Shown one piece after another: positions 20,179 to 29,060 of a DNA stretch of 47,873 nt (its first letter is position 1; the number at the start of each line of letters is the position of its first letter). This DNA comes from an uncultured Anaerolineales bacterium (GTDB lineage: Bacteria; Chloroflexota; Anaerolineae; Anaerolineales; Villigracilaceae). The stretch lies in NCBI GenBank assembly GCA_903829085.1, contig CAIKOL010000224.1, positions 1-47,873 of the forward strand, in the 5' to 3' direction. The position numbers were made by a program, and so were the translations under genes. The notes beneath the pieces were generated by a model, which saw only the letters and a program-made list of their open reading frames with translations, had not been told where the DNA came from and did not search any database.

Positions 20179-20685
20179 TCACTCGTGAAAACTCTTCTCG
20201 CCGGCCCGGATGGCAACTTTCAGGTGGTTCTCCGCCGGGGTCAGCGGGCATGACCAGGTATCGTTATAGGCGCAATAGGGGTTATAGGCCAGGTTAAAAT
20301 CCACCATGAAATTCCCGTCAGCTGATTGTTCCACTTCGAGGTAACGTCCCGCTGGGTAGGTTTCTTTGCCAGCCAGGCTGTCAACAAATGGCAGGAAGAA
20401 GCCGTCCTGGTTGGAATAAAGGGTCAACTCTGCCGCCTGCCCATCCACTTCGAACTTGAACCTGCCAAAGCGCCGGTAGGATCGGGGCTCCCCCCCGGTC
20501 GTCTGGATGGATACCGTCTCCTGGGTGGAAAATACTTCTACCAGCACTTCCAGCCGCAGTGCAGAATTCTGCGGGAAGTATTTGAGACCTTTGAACTCAC
20601 GCTTCTGTTCGTGGGTCAGCGGGCTTTGTGGATGGCTGGCAAAGAATTCATCTTTTTCAGCCTGAAATTCCTGTAGGTTGAGCAC
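20179..20685 (-). CDS. DUF1684 domain protein
   Basis: FKGLKYFP, GGYxPAGRYLEVE, DFNLAYNPYCAYNDTWSCPLTPAEN. Confidence 0.9.
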   Translation of the reverse strand: MLNLQEFQAEKDEFFASHPQSPLTHEQKREFKGLKYFPQNSALRLEVLVEVFSTQETVSIQTTGGEPRSYRRFGRFKFEVDGQAAELTLYSNQDGFFLPFVDSLAGKETYPAGRYLEVEQSADGNFMVDFNLAYNPYCAYNDTWSCPLTPAENHLKVAIRAGEKSFHE

Positions 20686-20695
20686 GCAGTATCTC

Positions 20696-21079
20696 CTAGA
20701 CCACCCGGGTGGTGATATCGAATTTTGGAGGTTTTTCGAGGTGTTTCTTCACTGCACATAACTCGGCGGAGCGGATCAACGAATCGCGGTATTTTTCCGG
20801 GAACTCCGCCGGTACCTGGATTTCCAATCCGATCGTTTCCACCATTCCAGTTAATGGACTGTGGTTGATGTGCTCGATAATGCGGATGCCCTCGGTTGGG
20901 AGGTTCCGCTGCCGGCAAAAACCCAGCACATAGATCCCGGCACAGGTGCCGATGGAGGCCAGAAATACCTCGAAGGGGCTGGGTGCGCTTGCGGCTGGCG
21001 GCTGGTCAGTCGCCACCGTAAAAGCCCCGAAATGGGCGTCCACGCGCGAACCGCCGGGGAAATCAATCGTCATTTCCAT
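20696..21079 (-). CDS. OsmC family protein
   Basis: PFEVFLASIGTCAGIYVLGFCRQRNLP. Confidence 0.92.
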   Translation of the reverse strand: MEMTIDFPGGSRVDAHFGAFTVATDQPPAASAPSPFEVFLASIGTCAGIYVLGFCRQRNLPTEGIRIIEHINHSPLTGMVETIGLEIQVPAEFPEKYRDSLIRSAELCAVKKHLEKPPKFDITTRVV

Positions 21080-21373
21080 GTAAATATCTCCTTGGCTAAA
21101 TTATTAATTGCATCTCAATCAACCTGGATGCAGGGCCTCTGTTTATTGAGATGATACCTTGTTTTTGCAATGATTGGATAATTTTTTCATTAACGTGTTA
21201 TATGAAAGATGAGATGAATACCTTCCAGAACCAACCATTCAGGTTCTTGTGCCTTCCTGCGGCTCAAGGTATGATTACTGCATAAATATCGATCGTACCA
21301 TTACCAAGACTTCCAGCATTGGATCGCATTTTCAATAATGCCAAACCAGGTTTCGCTGCAAGGATAGGATCAA

Positions 21374-22048
21374 ATGATCAATACTGAACAACTCAACCGG
21401 ATAACCAGGGCCTTGCCCCTCCTTGAACACGCTGACCCGCTTCTGCTGCGCGAATTCCAGGAGGCGGCCTTCTTTACCCGGATTCCCGAGGGACGGGATG
21501 TATTCATCGAAGGCGATACTGTGGACGCGATCGCGTTGCTCATTTCGGGGGTGGTGCGTGTCTATAAAATTGGCGAAACCGGGAGGGAGATAACCCTTTA
21601 CCGTTTCGGGAACGGCGAATCCTGCATCCTGACCGCCAATGCCATCCTCAGCCAGAAGAATTTCCCGGCGGTCGCCACCGTTGAGAAAGAAGCCGAGGCG
21701 GTCATGATCCCGGCGGATACCTTCCGGGACTGGGTACGGCGTTATGATCTGTGGCGTGAATTTGTCTTCGAGCTGCTCTCCCAACGCCTTTCCTCGGTGA
21801 TGGAGATCGTGGAGGAAGTGGCCTTCCGCCGCATGGATGCCCGCCTGGCATCCTTATTGTTGGAACGCGGCCGCAGGTCCGACCTGATCCATATCACCCA
21901 CCAGGAGATCGCCTCCGAACTGGGCAGTTCGCGCGAAGTCATCAGCCGCATCCTGGAGGATTTTTCTGCCCAAGGGATGCTCGAGGTTGCCCGTGGAAAC
22001 ATCAAGTTAGTGGACCGGGAGGCCTTGCAAGACCATTCCGTTGTGTGA
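21374..22048 (+). CDS. Crp/Fnr family transcriptional regulator
   Basis: cNMP-fold GESCILTANAIL, HTH EIASELGSSREVISRILEDF; no N-terminal FNR Fe-S cysteine cluster. Confidence 0.93.
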   Translation: MINTEQLNRITRALPLLEHADPLLLREFQEAAFFTRIPEGRDVFIEGDTVDAIALLISGVVRVYKIGETGREITLYRFGNGESCILTANAILSQKNFPAVATVEKEAEAVMIPADTFRDWVRRYDLWREFVFELLSQRLSSVMEIVEEVAFRRMDARLASLLLERGRRSDLIHITHQEIASELGSSREVISRILEDFSAQGMLEVARGNIKLVDREALQDHSVV

Positions 22049-22058
22049 CTTTATCACA
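22044..22058. promoter_or_regulatory. Crp/Fnr-like site TGTGA-CTTTA-TCACA (copy 1)
   Basis: Inverted repeat centred 29 bp before the first base of TATACT (-10 at 22080-22085); overlaps the crp/fnr stop codon. Confidence 0.75.
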
Positions 22059-22124
22059 GACAGAACCGTCTCATGCTCCTATACTGGGGGTACAAACCAA
22101 TCTAAACCAAATAGGAGATATAAA

Positions 22125-22352
22125 ATGAACCCCTTCGTAAAATTCATGGCTTCTTCTGCTGGCCGCATCACCCGTGTTGTGGCTGGCATCGTGCTCGTCG
22201 CCCTGGGACTGCTGGTCATCAAAGGCACCGGCGGCATTATCGTGCTGGTAGTCGGCCTGGTTCCGCTGCTGGCGGGCTTGTTCGACTTCTGCGTCTTCGC
22301 CCCGCTCTTCGGCGCTCCGATGAGCGGCCCGAAAATTCGCGCTGGCAAGTAA
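22125..22352 (+). CDS. DUF2892/YgaP-like small membrane protein, copy 1
   Basis: MNPFVKFMASSAGRITRVVAGIVLVALGLL...FDFCVFAPLFGAPMSG; RBS AGGAGATATAAA. Confidence 0.85.
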   Translation: MNPFVKFMASSAGRITRVVAGIVLVALGLLVIKGTGGIIVLVVGLVPLLAGLFDFCVFAPLFGAPMSGPKIRAGK

Positions 22353-22373
22353 AACGCAGGGTACCTTCAATCA

Positions 22374-22407
22374 GGGTGTGAGGCGCGCAGCGCCTTGCAC
22401 CTTTTTT
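22374..22407 (+). terminator. Rho-independent-like terminator GGGTGTGAGGCGCGCAGCGCCTTGCACCTTTTTT
   Basis: 12-bp stem including G:U pairs followed by T tract. Confidence 0.8.
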
Positions 22408-22437
22408 GTTTCAACCGCTTCGGTATCGAAGAGAGCA

Positions 22438-23079
22438 TCAGGATTGGTCCAATCCATGCCGGATGGCAAGGATGGCTGCCTGGGTGCGGTCGGAAATGTC
22501 CAGTTTCAAAAAGATTGCACTGACATGGTTGCGGATGGTGCCTTTAGATAAATGCAACTTTTCGGCAATTTCAGAATTGGATAACCCCCGGGCGATCAGG
22601 CGCAGGACATCCACTTCGCGCCCGCTCAGTTTGGCAGTGATCAACGTCGCGGGTTGTTCCTGTTTACTGGCCACCTGTCCCAGCAGTTTCCCGGCCACCG
22701 ATGGATCCACATACGATTTCCCCGTCAGCGTTCCGCGCACGGCCTCGATCAATTTACTACGGGGAGTATCTTTTAATAAATAGCCGCATGCCCCGGCTTG
22801 AATGGCATCAAATACCCATTCATCATCATCAAAGGTGGTCAGCACCAGTACCCGGGTCTGGGGATATTGCGCACGGATGCGCCGGGTGGCTTCCACGCCG
22901 TTCATGCCGGGCATTTTCAGATCCATCAGCACCAAATCAGGTGAATTCCGAGCCACCAGTTCGATCGCTTCGGCTCCATCCTGGGCCAGCCCAACCACTT
23001 CGATATCCGGCTCCAGCTTTAAGAGCAATTCCAATCCATCCCTCACAATGGCCTGGTCATCGCAAATGATCACTTTCAT
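22438..23079 (-). CDS. NarL/FixJ family response regulator
   Basis: Receiver DDQAIVRDG...LMDLKMPG, LuxR HTH LSGREVDVLRLIARGLSNSEIAEKL. Confidence 0.95.
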   Translation of the reverse strand: MKVIICDDQAIVRDGLELLLKLEPDIEVVGLAQDGAEAIELVARNSPDLVLMDLKMPGMNGVEATRRIRAQYPQTRVLVLTTFDDDEWVFDAIQAGACGYLLKDTPRSKLIEAVRGTLTGKSYVDPSVAGKLLGQVASKQEQPATLITAKLSGREVDVLRLIARGLSNSEIAEKLHLSKGTIRNHVSAIFLKLDISDRTQAAILAIRHGLDQS

Positions 23080-24320
23080 TGGAAGTTCCCTTTGATCACC
23101 AGCCGTACGATGGTGCCCTGGGATGGTTTGCTATTGATCGTCAGGGTACCGCCGGCCAATTGGGCACGTTCCTGCATCCCCTGTATGCCATAATGTCCCC
23201 CGGGAGCCCCGATTTTCGGATTGAAACCAATCCCATCATCCTGGATCACCAAAAGGATTTCATCTCCACTGATTGTCAATTGGACTGCAAGGTGTTGTGC
23301 ATTGGAATGATGAACAACGTTCTCAAGCGCTTCCTGCGTGACCCGGTAGATGCACTGCTCCACATCCGGGGGCAGATATTTATCCTTGCCAGGCAGGGAA
23401 ACCTCCATAAGCAACTTTCCCCTTTCTACAGTTGTGGTGATCATTTTTTGTAGAGCAATCATCAATCCCAGGTCTTCCAATGGGCTTGCCCTTAATTCTT
23501 TGAGTGCTCGGCGGGTCTCCTTCAACCCGGAACGGGTAGTCTCAAGAGATTGGGCAAGCAGTTTCGTGGCAGTTCCAGGGTCTACCTCCAGGTAGGCTTT
23601 GGCAGTCTCCAACTGTACCGCCAGGCCGCTCATGGCATGCACCACTGTATCATGCAGCTCGCGTGACATCCGGTTGCGTTCGCGGCTGATCGTCAGGTTT
23701 TCAAGGGTGCTGGCATAATGGGTTAATTGGTGGTTGGCTGATTTCAAGGATTCTTGTTGGGCGCGCAAATAGGTGATTAACTGGTTTATAAAGACCCCCA
23801 CAACAATGAAGCAAACCGTCCGGATAACAATTATGAAATAAAAGCTGGTCATCAGCTTCGGATCATCCAGGCGTCCGATGGTAAAAACAATTGACAGTTC
23901 GAATAAATTCAACCCGGCACTGTAAAGGATCATGGTTAACAGGCTGTAGTGCCAGGCTACCAGGATCAGCCCGATGAATAAAACCGGTAATTGCCGTAAT
24001 ACCATCCCTTCCAGGTTGGATAAAGGCGCTTTTGGGAGACTCAGACCGAGTAAGTGATCGATCAGGATGGGGGTTCCAGAAATCAGCAGGATCATCAGCG
24101 GGGTCAGGAAACGATTAATGCTTTTCAACCATTTCGAATAGCTCAACATCAGGAAGATCACTGCCGGGAATCCATTCAGAAGGTGATACCACAGGATCGG
24201 TGCCGCGGGGCCGCTGGTGTAAATAGCCATATCCACGATCCCCAGGCATGCCAGGTACACGATCCAAATCCAAGCTGCCGTCCGCATCACGCGCAAGTTA
24301 TCTGGGGAATTAATCAGCAT
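23076..24320 (-). CDS. DesK/NarX-type sensor histidine kinase
   Basis: ERNRMSRELHDTVVHAMSGL H-box, QDDGIGF G-box, N-terminal TM helices. Confidence 0.93.
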   Translation of the reverse strand: MLINSPDNLRVMRTAAWIWIVYLACLGIVDMAIYTSGPAAPILWYHLLNGFPAVIFLMLSYSKWLKSINRFLTPLMILLISGTPILIDHLLGLSLPKAPLSNLEGMVLRQLPVLFIGLILVAWHYSLLTMILYSAGLNLFELSIVFTIGRLDDPKLMTSFYFIIVIRTVCFIVVGVFINQLITYLRAQQESLKSANHQLTHYASTLENLTISRERNRMSRELHDTVVHAMSGLAVQLETAKAYLEVDPGTATKLLAQSLETTRSGLKETRRALKELRASPLEDLGLMIALQKMITTTVERGKLLMEVSLPGKDKYLPPDVEQCIYRVTQEALENVVHHSNAQHLAVQLTISGDEILLVIQDDGIGFNPKIGAPGGHYGIQGMQERAQLAGGTLTINSKPSQGTIVRLVIKGNFQ

Positions 24321-24351
24321 GCATAAATCATAACATGTCCTTGTGATAGTT

Positions 24352-24373
24352 ACCCATGACTGCAGTCATGGGT
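24352..24373. promoter_or_regulatory. Perfect 22-nt palindrome ACCCATGACTGCAGTCATGGGT between divergent genes
   Basis: Self reverse-complementary; upstream of both kinase and lipoprotein genes. Confidence 0.6.
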
Positions 24374-24504
24374 TTTACGATGCACAGTGACTCTAATAAC
24401 TGACTTTACAGGCAAATTGCATGCTCAACCCATGCAAGAGATGATTGTGGATACTCTCCGTCATAAGTGGAAACATTTACACTCAACTTATGAAAGGATC
24501 AAAA

Positions 24505-25995
24505 ATGTCCGCCAGAACATTCTCGATACCCCTGATCGTTTTTCTGCTTTTGACGGGTTGTGCACCTGCTCCCAATCCTGCAAACCTTGGGCAGACAATC
24601 GAGACGCCTGCCAACCTGATGGCGACAGAACCCCAACTGGAATCAATCCCAGAACAGACTTCAGCGCCGGTCACTACCACCTCTTCCAGCGGGATAATCC
24701 CATTTGACTTTTCCCAAGACTTCGTACCCGTGCCCGTGGCTGGCAGTTATCAATTCGCTGAAGGCCCGGCAACTGACAAAAATGGCAATGTCTATTTCTC
24801 AGATATCGATGCTGGAACAATTTACCGGTGGTCGCCTGATGGGAGTGTCACCATTTTCCTGGAAGGTCTGAATATGCCCAACGGCCTGATGTTCGATAAC
24901 AACAGAAACCTGATCGCCTGCGAAGGCGGCAACGGGCGGCTGATCTCCATCGACCCGCAGGGGCAGATCACCATCCTGGCGGACCAGTACGACGGCGTCC
25001 GCTTCAACGAGCCCAATGACCTGTGGATCGACCCGCAGGGCGGGATCTACTTCACCGACCCGGCCTTCCACTCCCCGGTCGTGCAGGCAGGGGAGGATGT
25101 CTATTATCTTTCCCCGGACCGCAGCCAGGTCAGCCGTGTCATCGATGACATGGCGCGGCCGAACGGCATTGTTGGCACAGCAGACGGGACCACGCTCTAC
25201 GTGGCCGATTATGGGGCAGGCCAGACCTTCGCCTACACCATAAACCGCGACGGCAGCCTTTCGAACAAGCGCCTGTTCGTTTCCACCGGCTCGGACGGGA
25301 TGACGCTGGACCCGGCAAACAACCTGTACCTGACCACGCCCAACCAGGTGCAGATCTATGATGCCAATGGCACGCACCTGAAAGATATTCCCACGCAGGA
25401 AAATCCCACCAACGTTACCTTCGCCGGGGCAGATGGCCTGACCCTGTTCATCACCGCCCGCACCGCAGTGTATTCCGTCCAGATGGCGGCAGCGGAAGCC
25501 AGCGCAGCGGGCAGCTCAGACTCTGTCGCCAATTCAAACAGTTTCAGCCTCACCAGCCCCGATCTTCCCACGGATGGGCGGCTCCCCATCGAATATACCT
25601 GCGATGGGGCCTCCGCCACCCTGGCGCTCGCCTGGAGCGGCGCGCCGGAAGGGACGCAGAGTTATGCTGTCATCATGCACCACGTTGCCAGCCCCGAGGA
25701 CATCCACTGGTATTGGGTTCTGTACGATTTACCCGCGGATGTGACCAGCTTGCCCAAGAACAACACTGGGATTGGCACCTTGGGGACCAACAGCGTGAAC
25801 GACCGGACGGAGTACGCGCCGCCCTGTTCGAAGGGCCCCGGCGACAAGATATACACCTATACGGTGTATGCCCTCTCGGCCGAGCCGCAGTTGCCCATGC
25901 CTGCTTCCGAAGTCAACCGTGCCACCCTGCTGGCAGCCATCCAGGGAATCACCCTCGCCAGCGCCGATTTGAATGTTGTGTATGCCAGGCCATGA
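24505..25995 (+). CDS. Lipoprotein: SMP-30/gluconolactonase-type beta-propeller fused to PEBP (YbhB/YbcL-like) domain
   Basis: LTGCAPAP lipobox, PNGLMFDNNRNLIACEGGNGR repeats; C-terminal FSLTSPDLPTDGRLPIEYTCDGAS...HWYWVLYDLP...GIGTLGTNS. Confidence 0.85.
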   Translation: MSARTFSIPLIVFLLLTGCAPAPNPANLGQTIETPANLMATEPQLESIPEQTSAPVTTTSSSGIIPFDFSQDFVPVPVAGSYQFAEGPATDKNGNVYFSDIDAGTIYRWSPDGSVTIFLEGLNMPNGLMFDNNRNLIACEGGNGRLISIDPQGQITILADQYDGVRFNEPNDLWIDPQGGIYFTDPAFHSPVVQAGEDVYYLSPDRSQVSRVIDDMARPNGIVGTADGTTLYVADYGAGQTFAYTINRDGSLSNKRLFVSTGSDGMTLDPANNLYLTTPNQVQIYDANGTHLKDIPTQENPTNVTFAGADGLTLFITARTAVYSVQMAAAEASAAGSSDSVANSNSFSLTSPDLPTDGRLPIEYTCDGASATLALAWSGAPEGTQSYAVIMHHVASPEDIHWYWVLYDLPADVTSLPKNNTGIGTLGTNSVNDRTEYAPPCSKGPGDKIYTYTVYALSAEPQLPMPASEVNRATLLAAIQGITLASADLNVVYARP

Positions 25996-26087
25996 TGGGG
26001 AAAATTGAACAAAAAACTAACGCCGTCTGAAAAATACCTGAACATCCATTCCATAAAATCGATCCATATCAAAAAGGAGAAATAAAA

Positions 26088-27665
26088 ATGAAAACCATAC
26101 TGTTGTACCTCATCGTGCTCGTTACCATGCTGCTCTCGGCCTGCTCGGGTGGCATTGTAGCCACAAATCAGCCGGAGGCCGCACAGGCGACAGATCCAGC
26201 CTCGGCTGTGGGATCCACCCCTGAAACGCAAGCGGTCGATGCGCAAGTCGGCACTGGCGGCGGCGCTCCCCCGCAGGAAGCCATTGCAGCCTGCTCCGGT
26301 AAAGCCGAACAGGATACCTGCTCATTCACCGACCAGAACGGCGACCATACCGGCACCTGCGAAACCGTCCAGTCTCAACTGGCCTGCTCGCCGCAGGACA
26401 ACCAGAACAACAGCGTTCAGCAAGGGGGCAATGGACCGGGTATCAGCGGGCAAACCGGGAACGCCGGACAGCCGGGCAGCAACGGGCAAAACAACAGCCA
26501 GACCGATGTCAACGGCAATTCCTATAACATCGACCAGGCCATTTCGGACAAGGCGCAAGGGATGACGATCGCCTTTGATGCCATGACCTTCCTGACCGGC
26601 GACCTGGGAGCAGACTCGTTCTTCCCGCCCGGCAAGGTGGCCGATTTCTGGGGCTTCCAGTACCTGCGCGACAACGATCCCAGCCAGATGGGTCACGCTG
26701 GCGAATTCCTGACCAGCGCTGCCGAGAATATGCTTAATGTCCTGACCGCCGACCAGCGCACTCAACTGGTAGTGCTGGCAAAGAGCCAGGTGGCCTCGAT
26801 CGAAGAATACGGCTACAAGCGCTTCGTGCTGATGCAGGCCTTCCAGAACCTGATCGATGGCAACCTGCCCACCGTGACAACCGGCTTGAGCGAAGACGCC
26901 GTCAAGACCTATTCCGCCGAACTGTACGTGCTGGATGGCGAGATCAGTTATGCCCGTGCCCAGTTGTACGGCAGCATGATCAATTCCTTCTCTGCTGACC
27001 AGATTGCTTACTTGGATGCCATGAAAGGCCAGGGGATGCTGACCTGGCCCACTGTGACCGAACCTGCGGACCTGGCCTCGCTGGATCGCAATGTCAAAGT
27101 GGTCGTCATGACCTATGCCGCCGACATGTTCAGCTGGTATGTCGGCTCGGTGGATGCGGATGTCTACTTCTGCCCGGAACGCCACGGTACGTATTTTGGC
27201 TCCTTCTACCTGAAGGATATCAAGGCCATGAGCGATCCCACCTACGCCATCCCGACCGACATGACCGGCAACCTGGGCGATGAACTGCTGTCAGCCCTGA
27301 ACACGGATCAGGCCAGCCTGATCACCGGCCTGGTGGACATTCAGAAGACCTCCCTGCTGGGCATCGTGGATACCCGCCGGCAGATCTCCATCGAACTGCG
27401 TAAGTTTATGACCGGCGAAACCGCCGACAAAGCCACTGTACTGGCCTTGATGGAGCATTATGGCGAACTGGACGGAGAGATCATCTATAATCTGGCTGTG
27501 AACTTCACCGCCGCCGACCAATCCCTCACCAGTGAGCAGCGGACCCAGATCGAGGCCATGCGCACCGAACTGCTCGGCGAACTGAGCCACCCCACCGGAG
27601 CTTACCTGTACTCCGAGCCGATCCCAATGCCCACCATACCCAGTTCCGATTTCCTGTTCAAATAG
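26088..27665 (+). CDS. Lipoprotein with Gln/Asn/Gly-rich linker and two related C-terminal modules
   Basis: LLSACSGG lipobox; two related segments ending ..DGEISYARAQLYGSMINSFSADQIAYLDAM / ..DGEIIYNLAVNFTAADQSLTSEQRTQIEAM. Confidence 0.75.
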   Translation: MKTILLYLIVLVTMLLSACSGGIVATNQPEAAQATDPASAVGSTPETQAVDAQVGTGGGAPPQEAIAACSGKAEQDTCSFTDQNGDHTGTCETVQSQLACSPQDNQNNSVQQGGNGPGISGQTGNAGQPGSNGQNNSQTDVNGNSYNIDQAISDKAQGMTIAFDAMTFLTGDLGADSFFPPGKVADFWGFQYLRDNDPSQMGHAGEFLTSAAENMLNVLTADQRTQLVVLAKSQVASIEEYGYKRFVLMQAFQNLIDGNLPTVTTGLSEDAVKTYSAELYVLDGEISYARAQLYGSMINSFSADQIAYLDAMKGQGMLTWPTVTEPADLASLDRNVKVVVMTYAADMFSWYVGSVDADVYFCPERHGTYFGSFYLKDIKAMSDPTYAIPTDMTGNLGDELLSALNTDQASLITGLVDIQKTSLLGIVDTRRQISIELRKFMTGETADKATVLALMEHYGELDGEIIYNLAVNFTAADQSLTSEQRTQIEAMRTELLGELSHPTGAYLYSEPIPMPTIPSSDFLFK

Positions 27666-27689
27666 AAGAAAGCAGCCTCTTAAAACCGG

Positions 27690-27730
27690 GAGCGGGTGTG
27701 CAGGCAGTGAAGAAGCCCACACACCCGCTC
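27690..27730 (+). terminator. Hairpin GAGCGGGTGTG/CACACCCGCTC
   Basis: 11-bp perfect stem 25 nt after stop; no strong T tract. Confidence 0.55.
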
Positions 27731-27914
27731 GTCTCATTCCCAGAGAATTTCCTGCGGGTAAGCAAATGATCTTTCATGCCCGCTGCATCTGTTGGCCGTT
27801 GCTCGGACCTACTTTTTTCCTGTCCTTGGGAACCAGGAACTTGGTTGGAAAGGTCTGTGGTCGGTTTCTCATTCAGGAAACAGTCCAGGCTTGTAGACAA
27901 AACTCCGAAAACTT

Positions 27915-28544
27915 TCACGCCAGGTGTATGAGCATTGCAACTGCGAAAAGAATAATGGCGACCATTCCTCTGATGAAGTTCAAATTGAACAAAGGCTTCA
28001 CAGGGAAAACCTGCGTTTTCTCCAAAGCTGCCCACTTGTGAACATCAACACCTTTCCCGGCAATCTCTATCGCCATCTTCAGCATATCCCGGCGGCTGCG
28101 ATAACGCACCATGGCAATATGATCCCAATCGTCCGCTCCATTGGGGTGAATAAAACGGCTTAGAACCAGGCTGTCGAAAACCGGATACCCACCGTGTTTG
28201 AGCAGCAACGGGATGATGGTGCGGTTGTAACGGTTATTGGCTGCCAGCGGATCATCACTATAAGAACTTCCGGCGGGGTAGAGGGCTTTTGGGCGAAATT
28301 TGAGCAGGTTGACCATGTAATATTCCCTCCCATCGTCGTTTTTTGCCAGCTCACGGAATTGGTCCAAGATGGGAGATTTCTCTTCCGCCGGTACCTTTTT
28401 ACCCGCCCGTTTTTGCATTTCGGCGAGCAGGGATTCCGTCTCTGAGATGGTCAAGGGTTTGCTCCTGCCGCCATGCCAGAGTAAAAAAGCTGTGTAGAGC
28501 AGGAATGGAACGAGAATTAAGAATAATGTTCCAGTTGACATCAT
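27915..28544 (-). CDS. Membrane-anchored DUF1330/EthD-like protein (hypothetical)
   Basis: N- and C-terminal TM; EYYMVNLLKFRPKALYP pattern. Confidence 0.55.
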   Translation of the reverse strand: MMSTGTLFLILVPFLLYTAFLLWHGGRSKPLTISETESLLAEMQKRAGKKVPAEEKSPILDQFRELAKNDDGREYYMVNLLKFRPKALYPAGSSYSDDPLAANNRYNRTIIPLLLKHGGYPVFDSLVLSRFIHPNGADDWDHIAMVRYRSRRDMLKMAIEIAGKGVDVHKWAALEKTQVFPVKPLFNLNFIRGMVAIILFAVAMLIHLA

Positions 28545-28575
28545 GGTTTCTCCCATGCAGCAATATCCACCATTT

Positions 28576-29037
28576 TTATTCTCGGATGACTTTTCGTCCG
28601 CTCCACAGCGATAGCGCCAACATCAGCACTGCCAGCGCCAGGTAGATGTAATTCTGGTATGCGCCGGGCGGGGTATACGCAAAGCTGACCGGCTTGATCC
28701 GGCCCACTAGCATGCGCCCCAGCGTCTCCAGAATCTGAACCCCCCACATCAAGGGTACCAGGGAACGGTAGCGTAGAATGACCGCCCATTGGATCAGCAC
28801 GTAGACCAACTGCTCGGCTCCCCACAAAGCGAAAGCGAAGATGACCTCGTTGGCGCCGGTCACAGCCATTTCCATCCCTGCAATACTGCCCGCTCCGCCA
28901 TCTGGCGAAAAGATGTGAATGCAGCTCCGTACCGTCCCGATGACCGCTACCAGGATGAAAAGATACAGCGTCCATTTTGAACCGCGTAGGGTATTGTCCG
29001 CCTTTGTGGGCAGCATGATTTCAAATATTTTCTTCAT
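28576..29037 (-). CDS. Hypothetical integral membrane protein
   Basis: Four hydrophobic segments; same strand as neighbours. Confidence 0.65.
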   Translation of the reverse strand: MKKIFEIMLPTKADNTLRGSKWTLYLFILVAVIGTVRSCIHIFSPDGGAGSIAGMEMAVTGANEVIFAFALWGAEQLVYVLIQWAVILRYRSLVPLMWGVQILETLGRMLVGRIKPVSFAYTPPGAYQNYIYLALAVLMLALSLWSGRKVIRE

Positions 29038-29060
29038 TACCTGGTTTCCTTTTTCCTTGT

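Noticed and set aside
21374-22048. Assigning the Crp/Fnr protein as a true oxygen-sensing FNR
   Set aside because: It lacks the N-terminal cysteine cluster needed for a [4Fe-4S] FNR; only generic Crp/Fnr assignment is supported.
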